Source of the DNA: Arthrobacter saudimassiliensis
Lineage (GTDB): Bacteria > Actinomycetota > Actinomycetes > Actinomycetales > Micrococcaceae
Length of the DNA stretch: 64,000 nucleotides
NCBI GenBank assembly: GCA_900016675.1
Contig: LN483070.1
Coordinates: 186,001 to 250,000, forward strand
Direction of reading: 5' to 3'
Shown: one piece after another, positions 44,712 to 52,920 of the stretch
Numbering within the stretch: the first letter of the stretch is position 1
Layout: every line of letters begins with the position of its first letter
The notes under the pieces: generated by a model
Told to the model about the DNA's origin: nothing
Databases searched by the model: none
The model's input: only the letters and a program-made list of their open reading frames with translations
Program-made: the position numbers and the translations under genes

Positions 44712-46055
44712 TCAGCCGGCGGCGCTCACACGCTCCTCCCGTTTGCGACGCGCCCGGGCGGCGAGGAACAGCAGGGATCCGATTGCGATGTAGACCGCGG
44801 CGCTGAGCCAGATGGTCGCGGATTGCTGGGTGAGGAGGGCGATGCTCGCAATGATCGCGAGGATCGGCATGAATCGCGGCGCGGTGAAATGGTCGTGGTC
44901 GACCTTGTCCTTTTTGAGCACGAGGACGCTGACATTGGCGGAAAGGAACACCAGCAGCAGGAGCAGCACGGTGGTTTCGGCCAGCGAGGCCACGTTTCCG
45001 GTGAGGGTCAGGATGATCGTCAATCCGGCGATAACGACAATGGAGACCCAGGGGGTTCGGCGGCCCGTCAGCACCCGGCCGAAGGCGCGGGGCAGCAGTT
45101 CCGCTTCCGCCAGTCCGTAGCCGACCCGGCTGGCCATGACCATGAACAGCAGGGCCCCGTTGGAGATGGCGATCAGGGCGATGATGCTGAACAGCCCGGG
45201 CGGGATGCCGACGCCGCTGGCGGCGACGACGTCGAGCAGCGGTCCGGTGGACTGCGCCAGGTCGGCCGGGGGCATGACGATGACCGCACCGACAGCGATG
45301 AGGAGATACACCACCCCGGCCGTGCAGATGGCCCCGAACAGGGCTCGGGGGTATGCCTTGGAGGGGTTGCGGACCTCCTCCGCCATGTTGGCGGCCGCTT
45401 CGAAGCCGAGGAAAGAGAAAAAGGCGACGATCGACGCGGCGAAGGCGCCCTGGAGGGGCGGTACGTCCGGCGCGAATTCCAGGAGCCGGGACGGGTCCCC
45501 GTTGCCGGCGGCGAATACCATCGCGGCGACGACAATGACGATGACGAGGCCGCTGACCTCGATGACGGACGCTATGAGGTTTGCGGTGAGGGACTCCCGG
45601 ACACCGCGAAGGTTGATCAGGGTCAGCAGGATAATGAACGCGACCGCTGCCGGGGCGGCGGGCACATCGATGATCGCGGTCAGGTAATCGCCCGCGAAGG
45701 CGTTCGCGAGGGCGGCAGCCGTGGTGATGCCCGAGGCCATCATCAGGAAGCCGACCAGGAAGGACACGTAGGGAATGCCGAAGGCCCGGTCGGCGTAGCG
45801 GGCGGCACCACCGGCGTGCGGGTACTTGGTGATCAGCTCCGCGTAGGTCGCGGCGGTGAGCAGCGCGACGACCAGGGCGATCAGCAGGGGTATCCAGATC
45901 GCACCCCCGACGTCGGCGGCCATGGTGCCCACCAGGGTGTAGATGCCGGCACCGAGGGTGTCGCCCACGATGAACGCGAACAGCAGCGGCGCGCCGACTG
46001 CCCGCTTCAGCCCGGTGTGCGTATTGGATGCGGTGGTGCCGGAATCCTTTGTCAT
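44712..46055 (-). CDS. Amino acid permease (APC superfamily)
   Basis: The 447-aa transporter has about 12 helices, the TM1 break FIVGDTLGAGIYTLVG, a TM3-region YPHAGGAARYADRAFG and TM6 FFSFLGFEAAANMAEEVRNP. It resembles the CAT/YfnA-like branch rather than the AAT branch seen at 19.5 kb. The substrate is not identifiable. The tail is Arg/Lys-rich. Confidence 0.87.
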   Translation of the reverse strand: MTKDSGTTASNTHTGLKRAVGAPLLFAFIVGDTLGAGIYTLVGTMAADVGGAIWIPLLIALVVALLTAATYAELITKYPHAGGAARYADRAFGIPYVSFLVGFLMMASGITTAAALANAFAGDYLTAIIDVPAAPAAVAFIILLTLINLRGVRESLTANLIASVIEVSGLVIVIVVAAMVFAAGNGDPSRLLEFAPDVPPLQGAFAASIVAFFSFLGFEAAANMAEEVRNPSKAYPRALFGAICTAGVVYLLIAVGAVIVMPPADLAQSTGPLLDVVAASGVGIPPGLFSIIALIAISNGALLFMVMASRVGYGLAEAELLPRAFGRVLTGRRTPWVSIVVIAGLTIILTLTGNVASLAETTVLLLLLVFLSANVSVLVLKKDKVDHDHFTAPRFMPILAIIASIALLTQQSATIWLSAAVYIAIGSLLFLAARARRKREERVSAAG

Positions 46056-46136
46056 TGCGCTATTGGAGTCCGATTACCGCCCCTGCGCAAGCACTTCGGT
46101 GAAGTTTTTCCTCAGCACCCCGTTGCGATCGAACCT

Positions 46137-46619
46137 TCACATCAGTCGCAGCAGCATCGTGTCAGAATCACCATTTCGATCGACTTTCCTATATCCCGCC
46201 CGCCTGTACAGCCGCGAGGCCGGGTTGTGGTCCTCCACGCTTAGGCTCAGCGCTTCGAACCCCAGCTCTTTGGCCTGATCAGCTACGGCGATCATGAGTG
46301 CTGTGCCTGCGCCGCTCCCCCGATGTCCTGGCAGCACCCCCATCGTCAGCTCGGGGATCTCATCGGACACAAAACCGTACCCGGGATCGTCTGCACTGAG
46401 CAGACGTGCCCAGACCGCGCCATAAGGCTGTCCATCCTCCGTGGCGGCGATGGTTCCGAAATCTGATTCCCGTTTCCACCCCATCACATAGTGGTTGATT
46501 TCAGGCATATCGAGTATCTGGTTCCTTGAGAACGCGCGATCGTCCGACCAGTTGAAGGCCTGGAGAAGGATGTCGACAAGAAACGGAAAATCTGCCTGGG
46601 TGGCAGCACGCAGGTACAT
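46137..46619 (-). CDS. GNAT family N-acetyltransferase
   Basis: The 160-aa acyltransferase shows the opening MYLRAATQADFPFLVDIL, beta-4 region ELTMGVLPGHRGSGAGTALM with the acetyl-CoA pyrophosphate loop, and LSVEDHNPASRLYRRAGYRK. No ribosome site precedes the ATG, but TACGAT lies seven bases upstream, so the message may be leaderless. Substrate unknown. Confidence 0.83.
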   Translation of the reverse strand: MYLRAATQADFPFLVDILLQAFNWSDDRAFSRNQILDMPEINHYVMGWKRESDFGTIAATEDGQPYGAVWARLLSADDPGYGFVSDEIPELTMGVLPGHRGSGAGTALMIAVADQAKELGFEALSLSVEDHNPASRLYRRAGYRKVDRNGDSDTMLLRLM

Positions 46620-46850
46620 GAAACAGATCGTAAATGCTCGCCGGCCCTCCCCTGTCCGCCGGGACCGGCGGGTCGACCCTCCAACATGATCGGGGACCAG
46701 CCCCGGCGTTCTACAGCAACCCGTGGCCGTCCCGCTCGAGACGCTGGACAATAAACAGGCAAGCGGAAGAGCCCCGGACGAGCTCGAGTAGCTGCAGGTT
46801 TCCTCGGGGCAGGTCACATTACCCAGCACCGCCTAGCTGAGGAGAACCGC

Positions 46851-47432
46851 ATGTTTCGCACTTCCCGCGTCACCGCACCCCTGCTTACCGCCGTCGCGGG
46901 CCTGGCGCTCATCACCGGATGCACCGCCGACCCGGCGCCGTCGCCGGAGGAAACCTCCTCATCAAGCAGCGCCGGAACGCCGGAGAGCACGGCAGCGGCC
47001 TCCCCCACAGCCTCAGGCACCTCCGCGGCACCCAGCACCTCCGGTACGGCGATCACCCTCAGCCGCGATCAGGAACACCGAATCACCGAAGCGAATACCA
47101 GCGTCAGCATTACCTGCTCCGGCGGCGGAGACATCGACGTCGAAACCAACGGCGTGAGCGTGCGGACGACCGGTGAGTGTGAAGACATCGACCTCCACGG
47201 CGACGACAACACGGCCAGCGGCGAGGACGCGGAAAGCCTCGACGTGGAGGGCAGCAACAACAGTGCCAACCTGAAAAACGTGCCCGAGATCGACGTGGAC
47301 GGCACCGCGAACTCCGTCAGCGTCGAGCAGACCGGTGACATCGACGTCGAAGGAGAGAACAACAGCGTCTCCTACACCTCCGGGGACCCCGTGATCGAAA
47401 CCGAGGGCACAAACTCCGTCACGGCCCGATGA
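46851..47432 (+). CDS. DUF3060-type lipoprotein
   Basis: The 193-aa protein has a signal peptide and lipobox ITGC (Cys24), a 45-residue Ser/Thr/Pro/Ala linker, and a C-terminal domain of short alternating Asp/Asn/Ser beta repeats (EDIDLHGDDN, ESLDVEGSNN, EIDVDGTANS, DIDVEGENNS), the DUF3060 pattern. This looks like a small beta-solenoid at the cell surface. GAGGAGAA lies seven bases before the ATG. Confidence 0.83.
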   Translation: MFRTSRVTAPLLTAVAGLALITGCTADPAPSPEETSSSSSAGTPESTAAASPTASGTSAAPSTSGTAITLSRDQEHRITEANTSVSITCSGGGDIDVETNGVSVRTTGECEDIDLHGDDNTASGEDAESLDVEGSNNSANLKNVPEIDVDGTANSVSVEQTGDIDVEGENNSVSYTSGDPVIETEGTNSVTAR

Positions 47433-47552
47433 CGGCACGCCTGGGCAGATGCGCCCGGCAGATGAGCTGCACGGCGCTTGCCCCAGGCGGCAGCCGCCCC
47501 ACCGGCCCGCCCCGCCGTCGGCCGGCTTCGCACCCGCCGCTAGGCTGGGGCA

Positions 47553-48254
47553 ATGGCAACAGTGATCCTCGTGCGGCACGGCCGCACCACCGCGAACGCC
47601 TCCGGGCTGCTGGCCGGCCGCACCCCCGGCGTCGAACTCGACCAGGTGGGCCGGGACCAGGCCGCCGCCACCGCGGACCGGCTCGCCGCGGTGCCCGTCG
47701 TCGGGGTGGTCTCCAGCCCCCTGGAGCGCTGCCGGCAGACCGCGCAGATCATCCTGGACCGCCAGTCCGGCACCCCGCACACACCGGTCGAGGAGGACAT
47801 CACCGAGTGCGACTACGGCTCCTGGCAGGGCCGCACCCTCGAGGAGCTCGCGCAGGAGGAACTGTGGCGCACCGTGCAGGCCCAGCCCTCCGCCGTCGTC
47901 TTCCCCGGCGGCGAGTCCATGCCCGCGATGCAGGCCCGCTCGGTGGCGGCCATCCGCCGGCATGATGCGGCGTTCGAGGCCGAGCACGGGCCGGGAGCGG
48001 TGTGGGTGGCGGTCAGCCACGGCGACATCATCAAGTCCGTCCTGGCCGACGCGCTCGGCATGCACCTGGACCTGTTCCAGCGCATCGCCGTCGGGCCCGC
48101 CTCCGTATCGGTGGTGACCTACGGCGCCCACCGGCCCACCGTCCACGCGACCAACACCGACGCCGGCGACCTGTCCTGGCTGGCGGCCAGCGCCGCGGCT
48201 CAGGACGCTCCGGTGGGCGGCGGCGCGGGACACGCAGCGCCGCCGGCCCGATGA
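47553..48254 (+). CDS. Histidine phosphatase (MSMEG_4193-type phosphomutase-like)
   Basis: The 233-aa protein has the phosphohistidine motif LVRHGRTTAN (His9), SSPLERCRQTA, CDYGSWQG and the second catalytic His in VAVSHGD. It is the first of a conserved actinobacterial trio with the following two genes; the trio often precedes mshC of mycothiol synthesis, though not here. Exact substrate unknown. Confidence 0.88.
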   Translation: MATVILVRHGRTTANASGLLAGRTPGVELDQVGRDQAAATADRLAAVPVVGVVSSPLERCRQTAQIILDRQSGTPHTPVEEDITECDYGSWQGRTLEELAQEELWRTVQAQPSAVVFPGGESMPAMQARSVAAIRRHDAAFEAEHGPGAVWVAVSHGDIIKSVLADALGMHLDLFQRIAVGPASVSVVTYGAHRPTVHATNTDAGDLSWLAASAAAQDAPVGGGAGHAAPPAR

Positions 48255-48269
48255 GCCTAAAGTAGTCCT

Positions 48270-48839
48270 ATGCCTACGACCGTTCATGAGTTCGACTGGC
48301 CTGACCGCGTCGTCATCGGGACCGTCGGCGTCCCGGGGCAGCGCACGTTCTACCTGCAGGCGCGCGACGGCAAGCGGCTGATCAGCGTCGTCCTGGAGAA
48401 GCAGCAGTCGGCCCAGCTCGCCGAGGGGATCGACGAGATCCTCGACCAGCTGATGACCGTCGACGGCAATCCCTTCAGCGTTCCGGCGAACACTCCCCTG
48501 GAGCTGGTCGACAACGACGACCTCGAGACGGTGGAGGAACAGTTCCGCACCGGCGTCATGAGCCTGGGCTGGGACCCGACGACGGCGCAGATCGTCATCG
48601 AGGCCTACCCCCTGCCCGAGGAGGATGAGGACGACGACGGCGCGGCCGAGGACGGCACGCTCGGGGAGGGCGAGGAGCCCGACGTTCCGGAGATGCTGCT
48701 GGTGCGGATGCCGGTGGGCACTGCCCGGGCGTTCGCGAAGCGCACCCGGGAAGTGGTGGGCGCCGGGCGGCCGATCTGCGTGATCTGCGGCCAGCCCATG
48801 GACCCCGACGGGCATACCTGCACCCTGCCCGAGCCCTGA
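48270..48839 (+). CDS. DUF3090 family protein
   Basis: The 189-aa acidic protein matches the actinobacterial DUF3090 pattern: HEFDWPDRVVIGTVG, GQRTFYLQA, VSLVLEKQ-like block, and a C-terminal zinc-ribbon-like CVICGQPMDPDGHTC. Its start lies 15 bases after the phosphatase gene and its stop overlaps the next start (TGATG). Function unknown. Confidence 0.88.
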   Translation: MPTTVHEFDWPDRVVIGTVGVPGQRTFYLQARDGKRLISVVLEKQQSAQLAEGIDEILDQLMTVDGNPFSVPANTPLELVDNDDLETVEEQFRTGVMSLGWDPTTAQIVIEAYPLPEEDEDDDGAAEDGTLGEGEEPDVPEMLLVRMPVGTARAFAKRTREVVGAGRPICVICGQPMDPDGHTCTLPEP

Positions 48840-49606
48840 TGCCGGCCCCGGACCTGGTCACCGCGGAGCTCACGCTCACCGGCCGGCTCACGACGGCGTC
48901 GAACGCCACCTTCCTGGGCGGCATCGGCGACGCCGCCGTGGTCTACAAGCCGATCGCGGGCGAGCAGCCGCTGTGGGATTTTCCCGACGGCTGCCTGGCG
49001 CACCGGGAGGTGGCCGCCTATCTGGTTTCGGAGGCCCTGGGCTGGAACATTGTGCCGCGCACCTGGCTCCGGGACGGTCCGTTCGGGGAAGGCATGGTGC
49101 AGCTCTGGCAGGAGACCGACCCGGAGCAGGCCGCGGTGGACCTGGTGGCGGCGGACGACGTGCCGGACACCGGCTGGAAGCAGGTCCTGGAGGGGCAGGA
49201 CGAGCGCGGCCGGATCGTCGCCCTGATTCATGAAGACACCCCGGCGCTGCGCCGGATGGCGGTGTTCGACGTCCTGGTCAACAACGCCGACCGCAAGGGC
49301 GATCACGTCCTGCCCATGCCCGGCGGGCACCGGTACGGCGTGGACCACGGGCTCACGTTCCACGGCGAGCACAAGCTGCGCACCGTGCTGTGGGGCTGGA
49401 TCGGCGAGGAGCTGAGCGCCGAGGAACTCGACGGAATCGACCGGCTGGCCGGCGCCCTGCAGGGGAAGCTGGGCGACCAGTTGGCCGAGCTGCTCACCGG
49501 TGAGGAACTCGCCGCCCTGGCTGCCCGCTGCACCCGGCTGCGCCGGACGGGCCGGTTCCCGGGGCCGACCGGCGGCATGCCCGCGGTGCCCTGGCCGCTG
49601 TTCTAG
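48839..49606 (+). CDS. SCO1664-type protein with kinase-like fold
   Basis: The 255-aa protein shares features with the HipA/PI3-4-kinase-like superfamily: VYKPIAGE (lysine), HREVAAYLVSEALGW, the catalytic-loop-like DVLVNNADRKGDH and GVDHGLTF (DxG-like). It is translationally coupled to the DUF3090 gene, completing the conserved trio. Kinase activity is not established for the group. Confidence 0.85.
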   Translation: MPAPDLVTAELTLTGRLTTASNATFLGGIGDAAVVYKPIAGEQPLWDFPDGCLAHREVAAYLVSEALGWNIVPRTWLRDGPFGEGMVQLWQETDPEQAAVDLVAADDVPDTGWKQVLEGQDERGRIVALIHEDTPALRRMAVFDVLVNNADRKGDHVLPMPGGHRYGVDHGLTFHGEHKLRTVLWGWIGEELSAEELDGIDRLAGALQGKLGDQLAELLTGEELAALAARCTRLRRTGRFPGPTGGMPAVPWPLF

Positions 49607-49610
49607 GACC

Positions 49611-50759
49611 CTAGTTCCGGACCACCGAGCCCGCCTGGCCGGAAGGCAGTTGAACGGAGATGCGGAGGCCGCCGTCGGGCCGCGGTGCCAAGCGCAGGGC
49701 GCCGTCATGGGCCTGGACGATGCTCCTGACAATGGTCAGGCCGAGGCCCACGCCGGCCTGCTCGGAACGCACCCGGTCGGTGCCGCGGCGGAAGGGTTCG
49801 GTGAGCGTGGCGACCAGCTCGTCCGGCAGCGGCTCGCCGCTGTTCTCGACGCTCAGCTCCACCCCGCGGCGGTGCGCCCGGGTGGTCACCCAGATGCCGC
49901 CGTCGTCCGGGAGGTTGTGCACGACAGCGTTGTGCAGCAGGTTCGTCACCATCTGCAGCAGCAGCGCACGTGAGCCCATGACGCGGGCCACGTCCCCCGA
50001 GGTGTAGAAGGTGATCCGGCGCTTCTCGGCCAGCGGCAGCAGGGTTTCGACGGCTTCGTCCACGAGCAGGGACAGGTCCACCGGTTCGCTGGCGAAGGTC
50101 CTGCGGTCCGCCCGGCTGAGCATCAGCAGCGCCTCGGTGAGGTCGATGGCGCGCACGTTGACGGCATGCAGCCGGTCGATGAGCTGGACCGGATCCAGCT
50201 GCGGATCGTTGCGGGCCACTTCCAGCAGCGTCTGCGAGATCGCCAGCGGGGTGCGCAGCTCATGCGAGGCGTTGGCCGCGAACCGCTGCTGTTCGGCCAC
50301 ATGCGCTTCGAGCCGTTCTAACATCTCGTCGAAGCTGTCCGCGAGATCCCGGAACTCGTCCCGGGGCCCGGGCAGCCGGATCCGGTGAGACAGCGAGCCG
50401 CCCATGGCGGTCTGGGTAGCGGCCCGGATCTGGGTGAGCGGCGCCAGCATCCGCCCGGCGAGCAGCCAGCCGCCGCCCAGCCCCAGGATGAGCAGGAACC
50501 CCAGCGCCCACGCCGCCCGCGGGGCGAAGGCCTCCCAGAGGTCGTCCCGCCCGGGGATGAAGACCGGACTGAGGTTGGGGTTGTCCATCGGCGGAATCGC
50601 CGCCTGTTCGGGCACGTAGCGCAGCAGGAAGAGCCAGACGACGGCGAGGACCATGCCGCTTGTGACCATGAGGAACCCGGCGTAGCTGAGGGCGAGCTTG
50701 GCCCGAATGCTCAGCCCGCGCCTGCGCCTAGGCACGCCCGCCCGCCCTCCCGCCGACAT
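49611..50759 (-). CDS. Sensor histidine kinase
   Basis: The 382-aa kinase has two membrane helices (about 20-43 and 80-100) bounding a short extracellular loop, a HAMP linker, the H-box ASHELRTPL, N-box LLHNAVVHN, and G-boxes around GVGLGLTIVRSI. Its first 32 bases overlap the response-regulator gene, so the pair is coupled. It ends four bases from the SCO1664-type gene on the other strand. Confidence 0.92.
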   Translation of the reverse strand: MSAGGRAGVPRRRRGLSIRAKLALSYAGFLMVTSGMVLAVVWLFLLRYVPEQAAIPPMDNPNLSPVFIPGRDDLWEAFAPRAAWALGFLLILGLGGGWLLAGRMLAPLTQIRAATQTAMGGSLSHRIRLPGPRDEFRDLADSFDEMLERLEAHVAEQQRFAANASHELRTPLAISQTLLEVARNDPQLDPVQLIDRLHAVNVRAIDLTEALLMLSRADRRTFASEPVDLSLLVDEAVETLLPLAEKRRITFYTSGDVARVMGSRALLLQMVTNLLHNAVVHNLPDDGGIWVTTRAHRRGVELSVENSGEPLPDELVATLTEPFRRGTDRVRSEQAGVGLGLTIVRSIVQAHDGALRLAPRPDGGLRISVQLPSGQAGSVVRN

Positions 50760-51462
50760 CGGCCTGCTCCGCGTCCGGTGCCGGTTCCGTGCCGGGGGGC
50801 GGCTCGGCGTCGATCCGGTAGCCGACGCCGGGCACGGTGGCGATGATCCACGGCTCCCCCAGCCGCTTGCGCAGCGCGGAGACGGTGATGCGCACGGCGT
50901 TGGTGAACGGGTCCGCGTTCTCGTCCCATGCCTGGGCCAGCAGCTCCTCGGCGCTGACCACTCCGCCGTTGGCTGCCACGAGGATTTCCAGCACGGCGAA
51001 CTGTTTGCGGGTGAGGGCGACGTACCGCCCGTCGCGGAACACTTCCCTCCGGAACGGATCCACCCGCAGCCCGGCGATTTCGCTGACCGGAGGCCGGGCC
51101 TGGGGCCGTCGCCGGTGCAGGGCCCGCAGCCGCAGGACGAGTTCACGGAATTCGAACGGCTTGGTGAGGTAGTCGTCGGCGCCGAGTTCGAAGCCGGAGG
51201 CCTTGTCATCGATCCGGTCGGCGGCGGTGAGCATCAGGATCGGCAGGCCGCTGCCGGAGCCGACGATCCGGCGGGCGATCTCATCCCCGGAAGGGCCGGG
51301 AATGTCACGGTCCAGGATCGCTGCGTCGTAGGAGTTGAAGGCGAGCAGTTCCAGGGCCGCGTTGCCGTCGCCGGCGATGTCGGCGGCAATGGCTTCCAGC
51401 CGCAGGCCGTCGCGGACGGCTTCGGCCAGCAGGGGCTCGTCCTCGACGATCAGCACACGCAT
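50728..51462 (-). CDS. OmpR-family response regulator
   Basis: The 244-aa regulator has a receiver domain (acidic pair EDE 7-9, phosphoacceptor Asp in AAILDRDIPG, LTAAD, Lys in TKPF) and an OmpR winged helix (RYVALTRKQFAVLEILVA and NAVRITVSALRKRLG through VPGVGYRID). It is divergent from the VanY-like gene with 87 bases between, which contain the proposed binding site. Confidence 0.93.
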   Translation of the reverse strand: MRVLIVEDEPLLAEAVRDGLRLEAIAADIAGDGNAALELLAFNSYDAAILDRDIPGPSGDEIARRIVGSGSGLPILMLTAADRIDDKASGFELGADDYLTKPFEFRELVLRLRALHRRRPQARPPVSEIAGLRVDPFRREVFRDGRYVALTRKQFAVLEILVAANGGVVSAEELLAQAWDENADPFTNAVRITVSALRKRLGEPWIIATVPGVGYRIDAEPPPGTEPAPDAEQADVGGRAGGRA

Positions 51463-51487
51463 AGGCCCGATCCTACGAGAGAAGCAA

Positions 51488-51516
51488 TATCGTCCGCGTA
51501 TCAAAAAGCGCATACG
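51488..51516. promoter_or_regulatory. Proposed response-regulator site before vanY-like gene
   Basis: TATCG repeats at 51488 and TATC at 51499 are exactly 11 bases apart, and CGTATC (51497) is inverted as CATACG-type sequence ending at 51516. The same 29-base block recurs at 54443-54471 with four differences. Direct repeats with 11-base periodicity are the usual OmpR-family target. Confidence 0.7.
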
Positions 51517-51549
51517 CCACGGCAACCGGCGTTCGCCTTGCGTTGAGGC

Positions 51550-52185
51550 ATGGCCTACTTCGCCTCGCTCAGAACCAGGGACCGCCGCACCCGCCGGGTG
51601 CTGCTCGTTTCCATCGTCGCGCTGTGCCTGGCTTTCCTGACCGCCTACGTGCTCACCTTCGTTGATTGGACGCCGCACGCGGGTGGTGCCTCTGGACAGC
51701 ACCTGGCCGGGCCTGCCGCTGACCCGGCGGATCACGGCGTCACCGCTGAAGGCGTCCCGGTTTTCGACGACACATATCCGACGGTCACCAACCTCGACCC
51801 GGCCCTGCTGGGTGCGCTGCGGACGGCAGCCACGGACGCCGCGGCCGCCGGCGTCGGCGTCGTGGTCACCAGCGGCTGGCGCTCTCCGGAGTATCAGGAG
51901 CGTCTGCTCGACGACGCCGTCATCCGGTACGGCTCGGAACAGGAGGCATCGCGCTGGGTGGCCACCGCCGAAACCTCGGCACATGTGCACGGTGACGCGG
52001 TCGACGTCGGCCCGTACACCGCCATCGACTGGCTCGCCGTGTACGGGTCCGCCTACGGCCTTTGCCAGACCTATGCCAATGAGCCCTGGCACTTCGAGCT
52101 ACGCCCCGAGGCGGCCACGCAGGGCTGCCCGGCCATGTATGCGGACCCGGCGTCGGACCCGAGGATGCATCCTGCCGGATGGTGA
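51550..52185 (+). CDS. Membrane-anchored D,D-carboxypeptidase (VanY/M15 type)
   Basis: The 211-aa protein has one N-terminal membrane helix (18-37) and an extracytoplasmic M15B domain: TSGWRSPEYQ, the zinc motif SAHVHGDAVD (His145, Asp152), and EPWHFE (Glu178 region, His181). It should trim D-Ala from peptidoglycan stems. It is divergent from the two-component system. No VanH/VanA genes are present, so this is more likely cell-wall housekeeping or stress than acquired glycopeptide resistance. Confidence 0.88.
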   Translation: MAYFASLRTRDRRTRRVLLVSIVALCLAFLTAYVLTFVDWTPHAGGASGQHLAGPAADPADHGVTAEGVPVFDDTYPTVTNLDPALLGALRTAATDAAAAGVGVVVTSGWRSPEYQERLLDDAVIRYGSEQEASRWVATAETSAHVHGDAVDVGPYTAIDWLAVYGSAYGLCQTYANEPWHFELRPEAATQGCPAMYADPASDPRMHPAGW

Positions 52186-52216
52186 GCCGTAGCCCGCCTT
52201 GACGACCAACCATCTA

Positions 52217-52234
52217 TGAGTGATAGCTTACTCA
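52217..52234. promoter_or_regulatory. TetR operator 1
   Basis: TGAGTGATAGCTTACTCA (imperfect palindrome) ends one base before the repressor ATG, so a leaderless transcript would start within it. It shares TGAGTGAT-N5-ACTC with operator 2. Confidence 0.65.
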
Positions 52235-52235
52235 C

Positions 52236-52772
52236 ATGGTTTCCCAGCGCACGCTGTCCACCGCCGAGGCCCGTCGAAGTGACGTCCTCGCGGCCGCCAC
52301 CCACGCCTTCGCCCGGGGCGGGTACTGGGGCACCAACACCACGGAGGTGGCCCGCGCGGCGGGCATCTCCCAGGCCTACCTGTACCGGCTCTTTGCGAAC
52401 AAGGAGGAGCTGTTCGTCGCGGTCATCGGCGAGGTGCACCGGCGGCTGGAGCAGGACGCCGCCCGGGCACTGGACGGAGCAGCCCCGGGCGGCGAGCTGG
52501 CGGCGCTGCTGTCCGCGAACCACGGCGCCCCGCTCGACCATGACGCCGCGATGGTCCTGCTGCATGCCGCCGCGGCGTCCAGCATCGAGCCCATCGGGGC
52601 CGCGGTGCGCCGCTGCTACCGGGACCAGGCACGCCACCTCGCGGGCCGCGGCCTGAGCGAGGCGGACATCCGCTCCTACTTCGCCTGGTCGCAGTACGCC
52701 AACACGCTGAAGGCAGCAGGCATCACGCCTGACGCCTCCGACGACACCCTGGCGCACCTGCTGCCTTCCTGA
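52236..52772 (+). CDS. TetR family repressor
   Basis: The 178-aa protein has a TetR helix-turn-helix (DVLAAATHAFARGGYWGTNT, EVARAAGISQAYLYRLF) and a variable ligand domain. Matching palindromes sit before this gene and before the following efflux gene, showing it most likely represses itself and the pump. Confidence 0.9.
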   Translation: MVSQRTLSTAEARRSDVLAAATHAFARGGYWGTNTTEVARAAGISQAYLYRLFANKEELFVAVIGEVHRRLEQDAARALDGAAPGGELAALLSANHGAPLDHDAAMVLLHAAAASSIEPIGAAVRRCYRDQARHLAGRGLSEADIRSYFAWSQYANTLKAAGITPDASDDTLAHLLPS

Positions 52773-52883
52773 CCCGCGCCGGCCCGGGCCCGCCCGGCCG
52801 CTGACCGCCCACGCCGGGCCCTTGCCCCGGGCCCGCCCCTGCTCACGCCACCCGTCCATCCCGCAGTTTTTTCACCCATCTAG

Positions 52884-52901
52884 TGAGTGATCTACCACTC
52901 T
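52884..52901. promoter_or_regulatory. TetR operator 2 before the efflux gene
   Basis: TGAGTGATCTACCACTCT matches operator 1 in the outer half-sites. A -10-like TCTAAT overlaps its right end (52901-52906), so a bound repressor would block the promoter. Confidence 0.65.
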
Positions 52902-52920
52902 CTAATCGAAAGGTTGTCCC

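Noticed and set aside
51550-52185. Acquired vancomycin-resistance cluster because of the VanY-like gene and two-component system
   Set aside because: VanH, VanA and VanX are absent and base composition is native; ordinary peptidoglycan maintenance is more likely.
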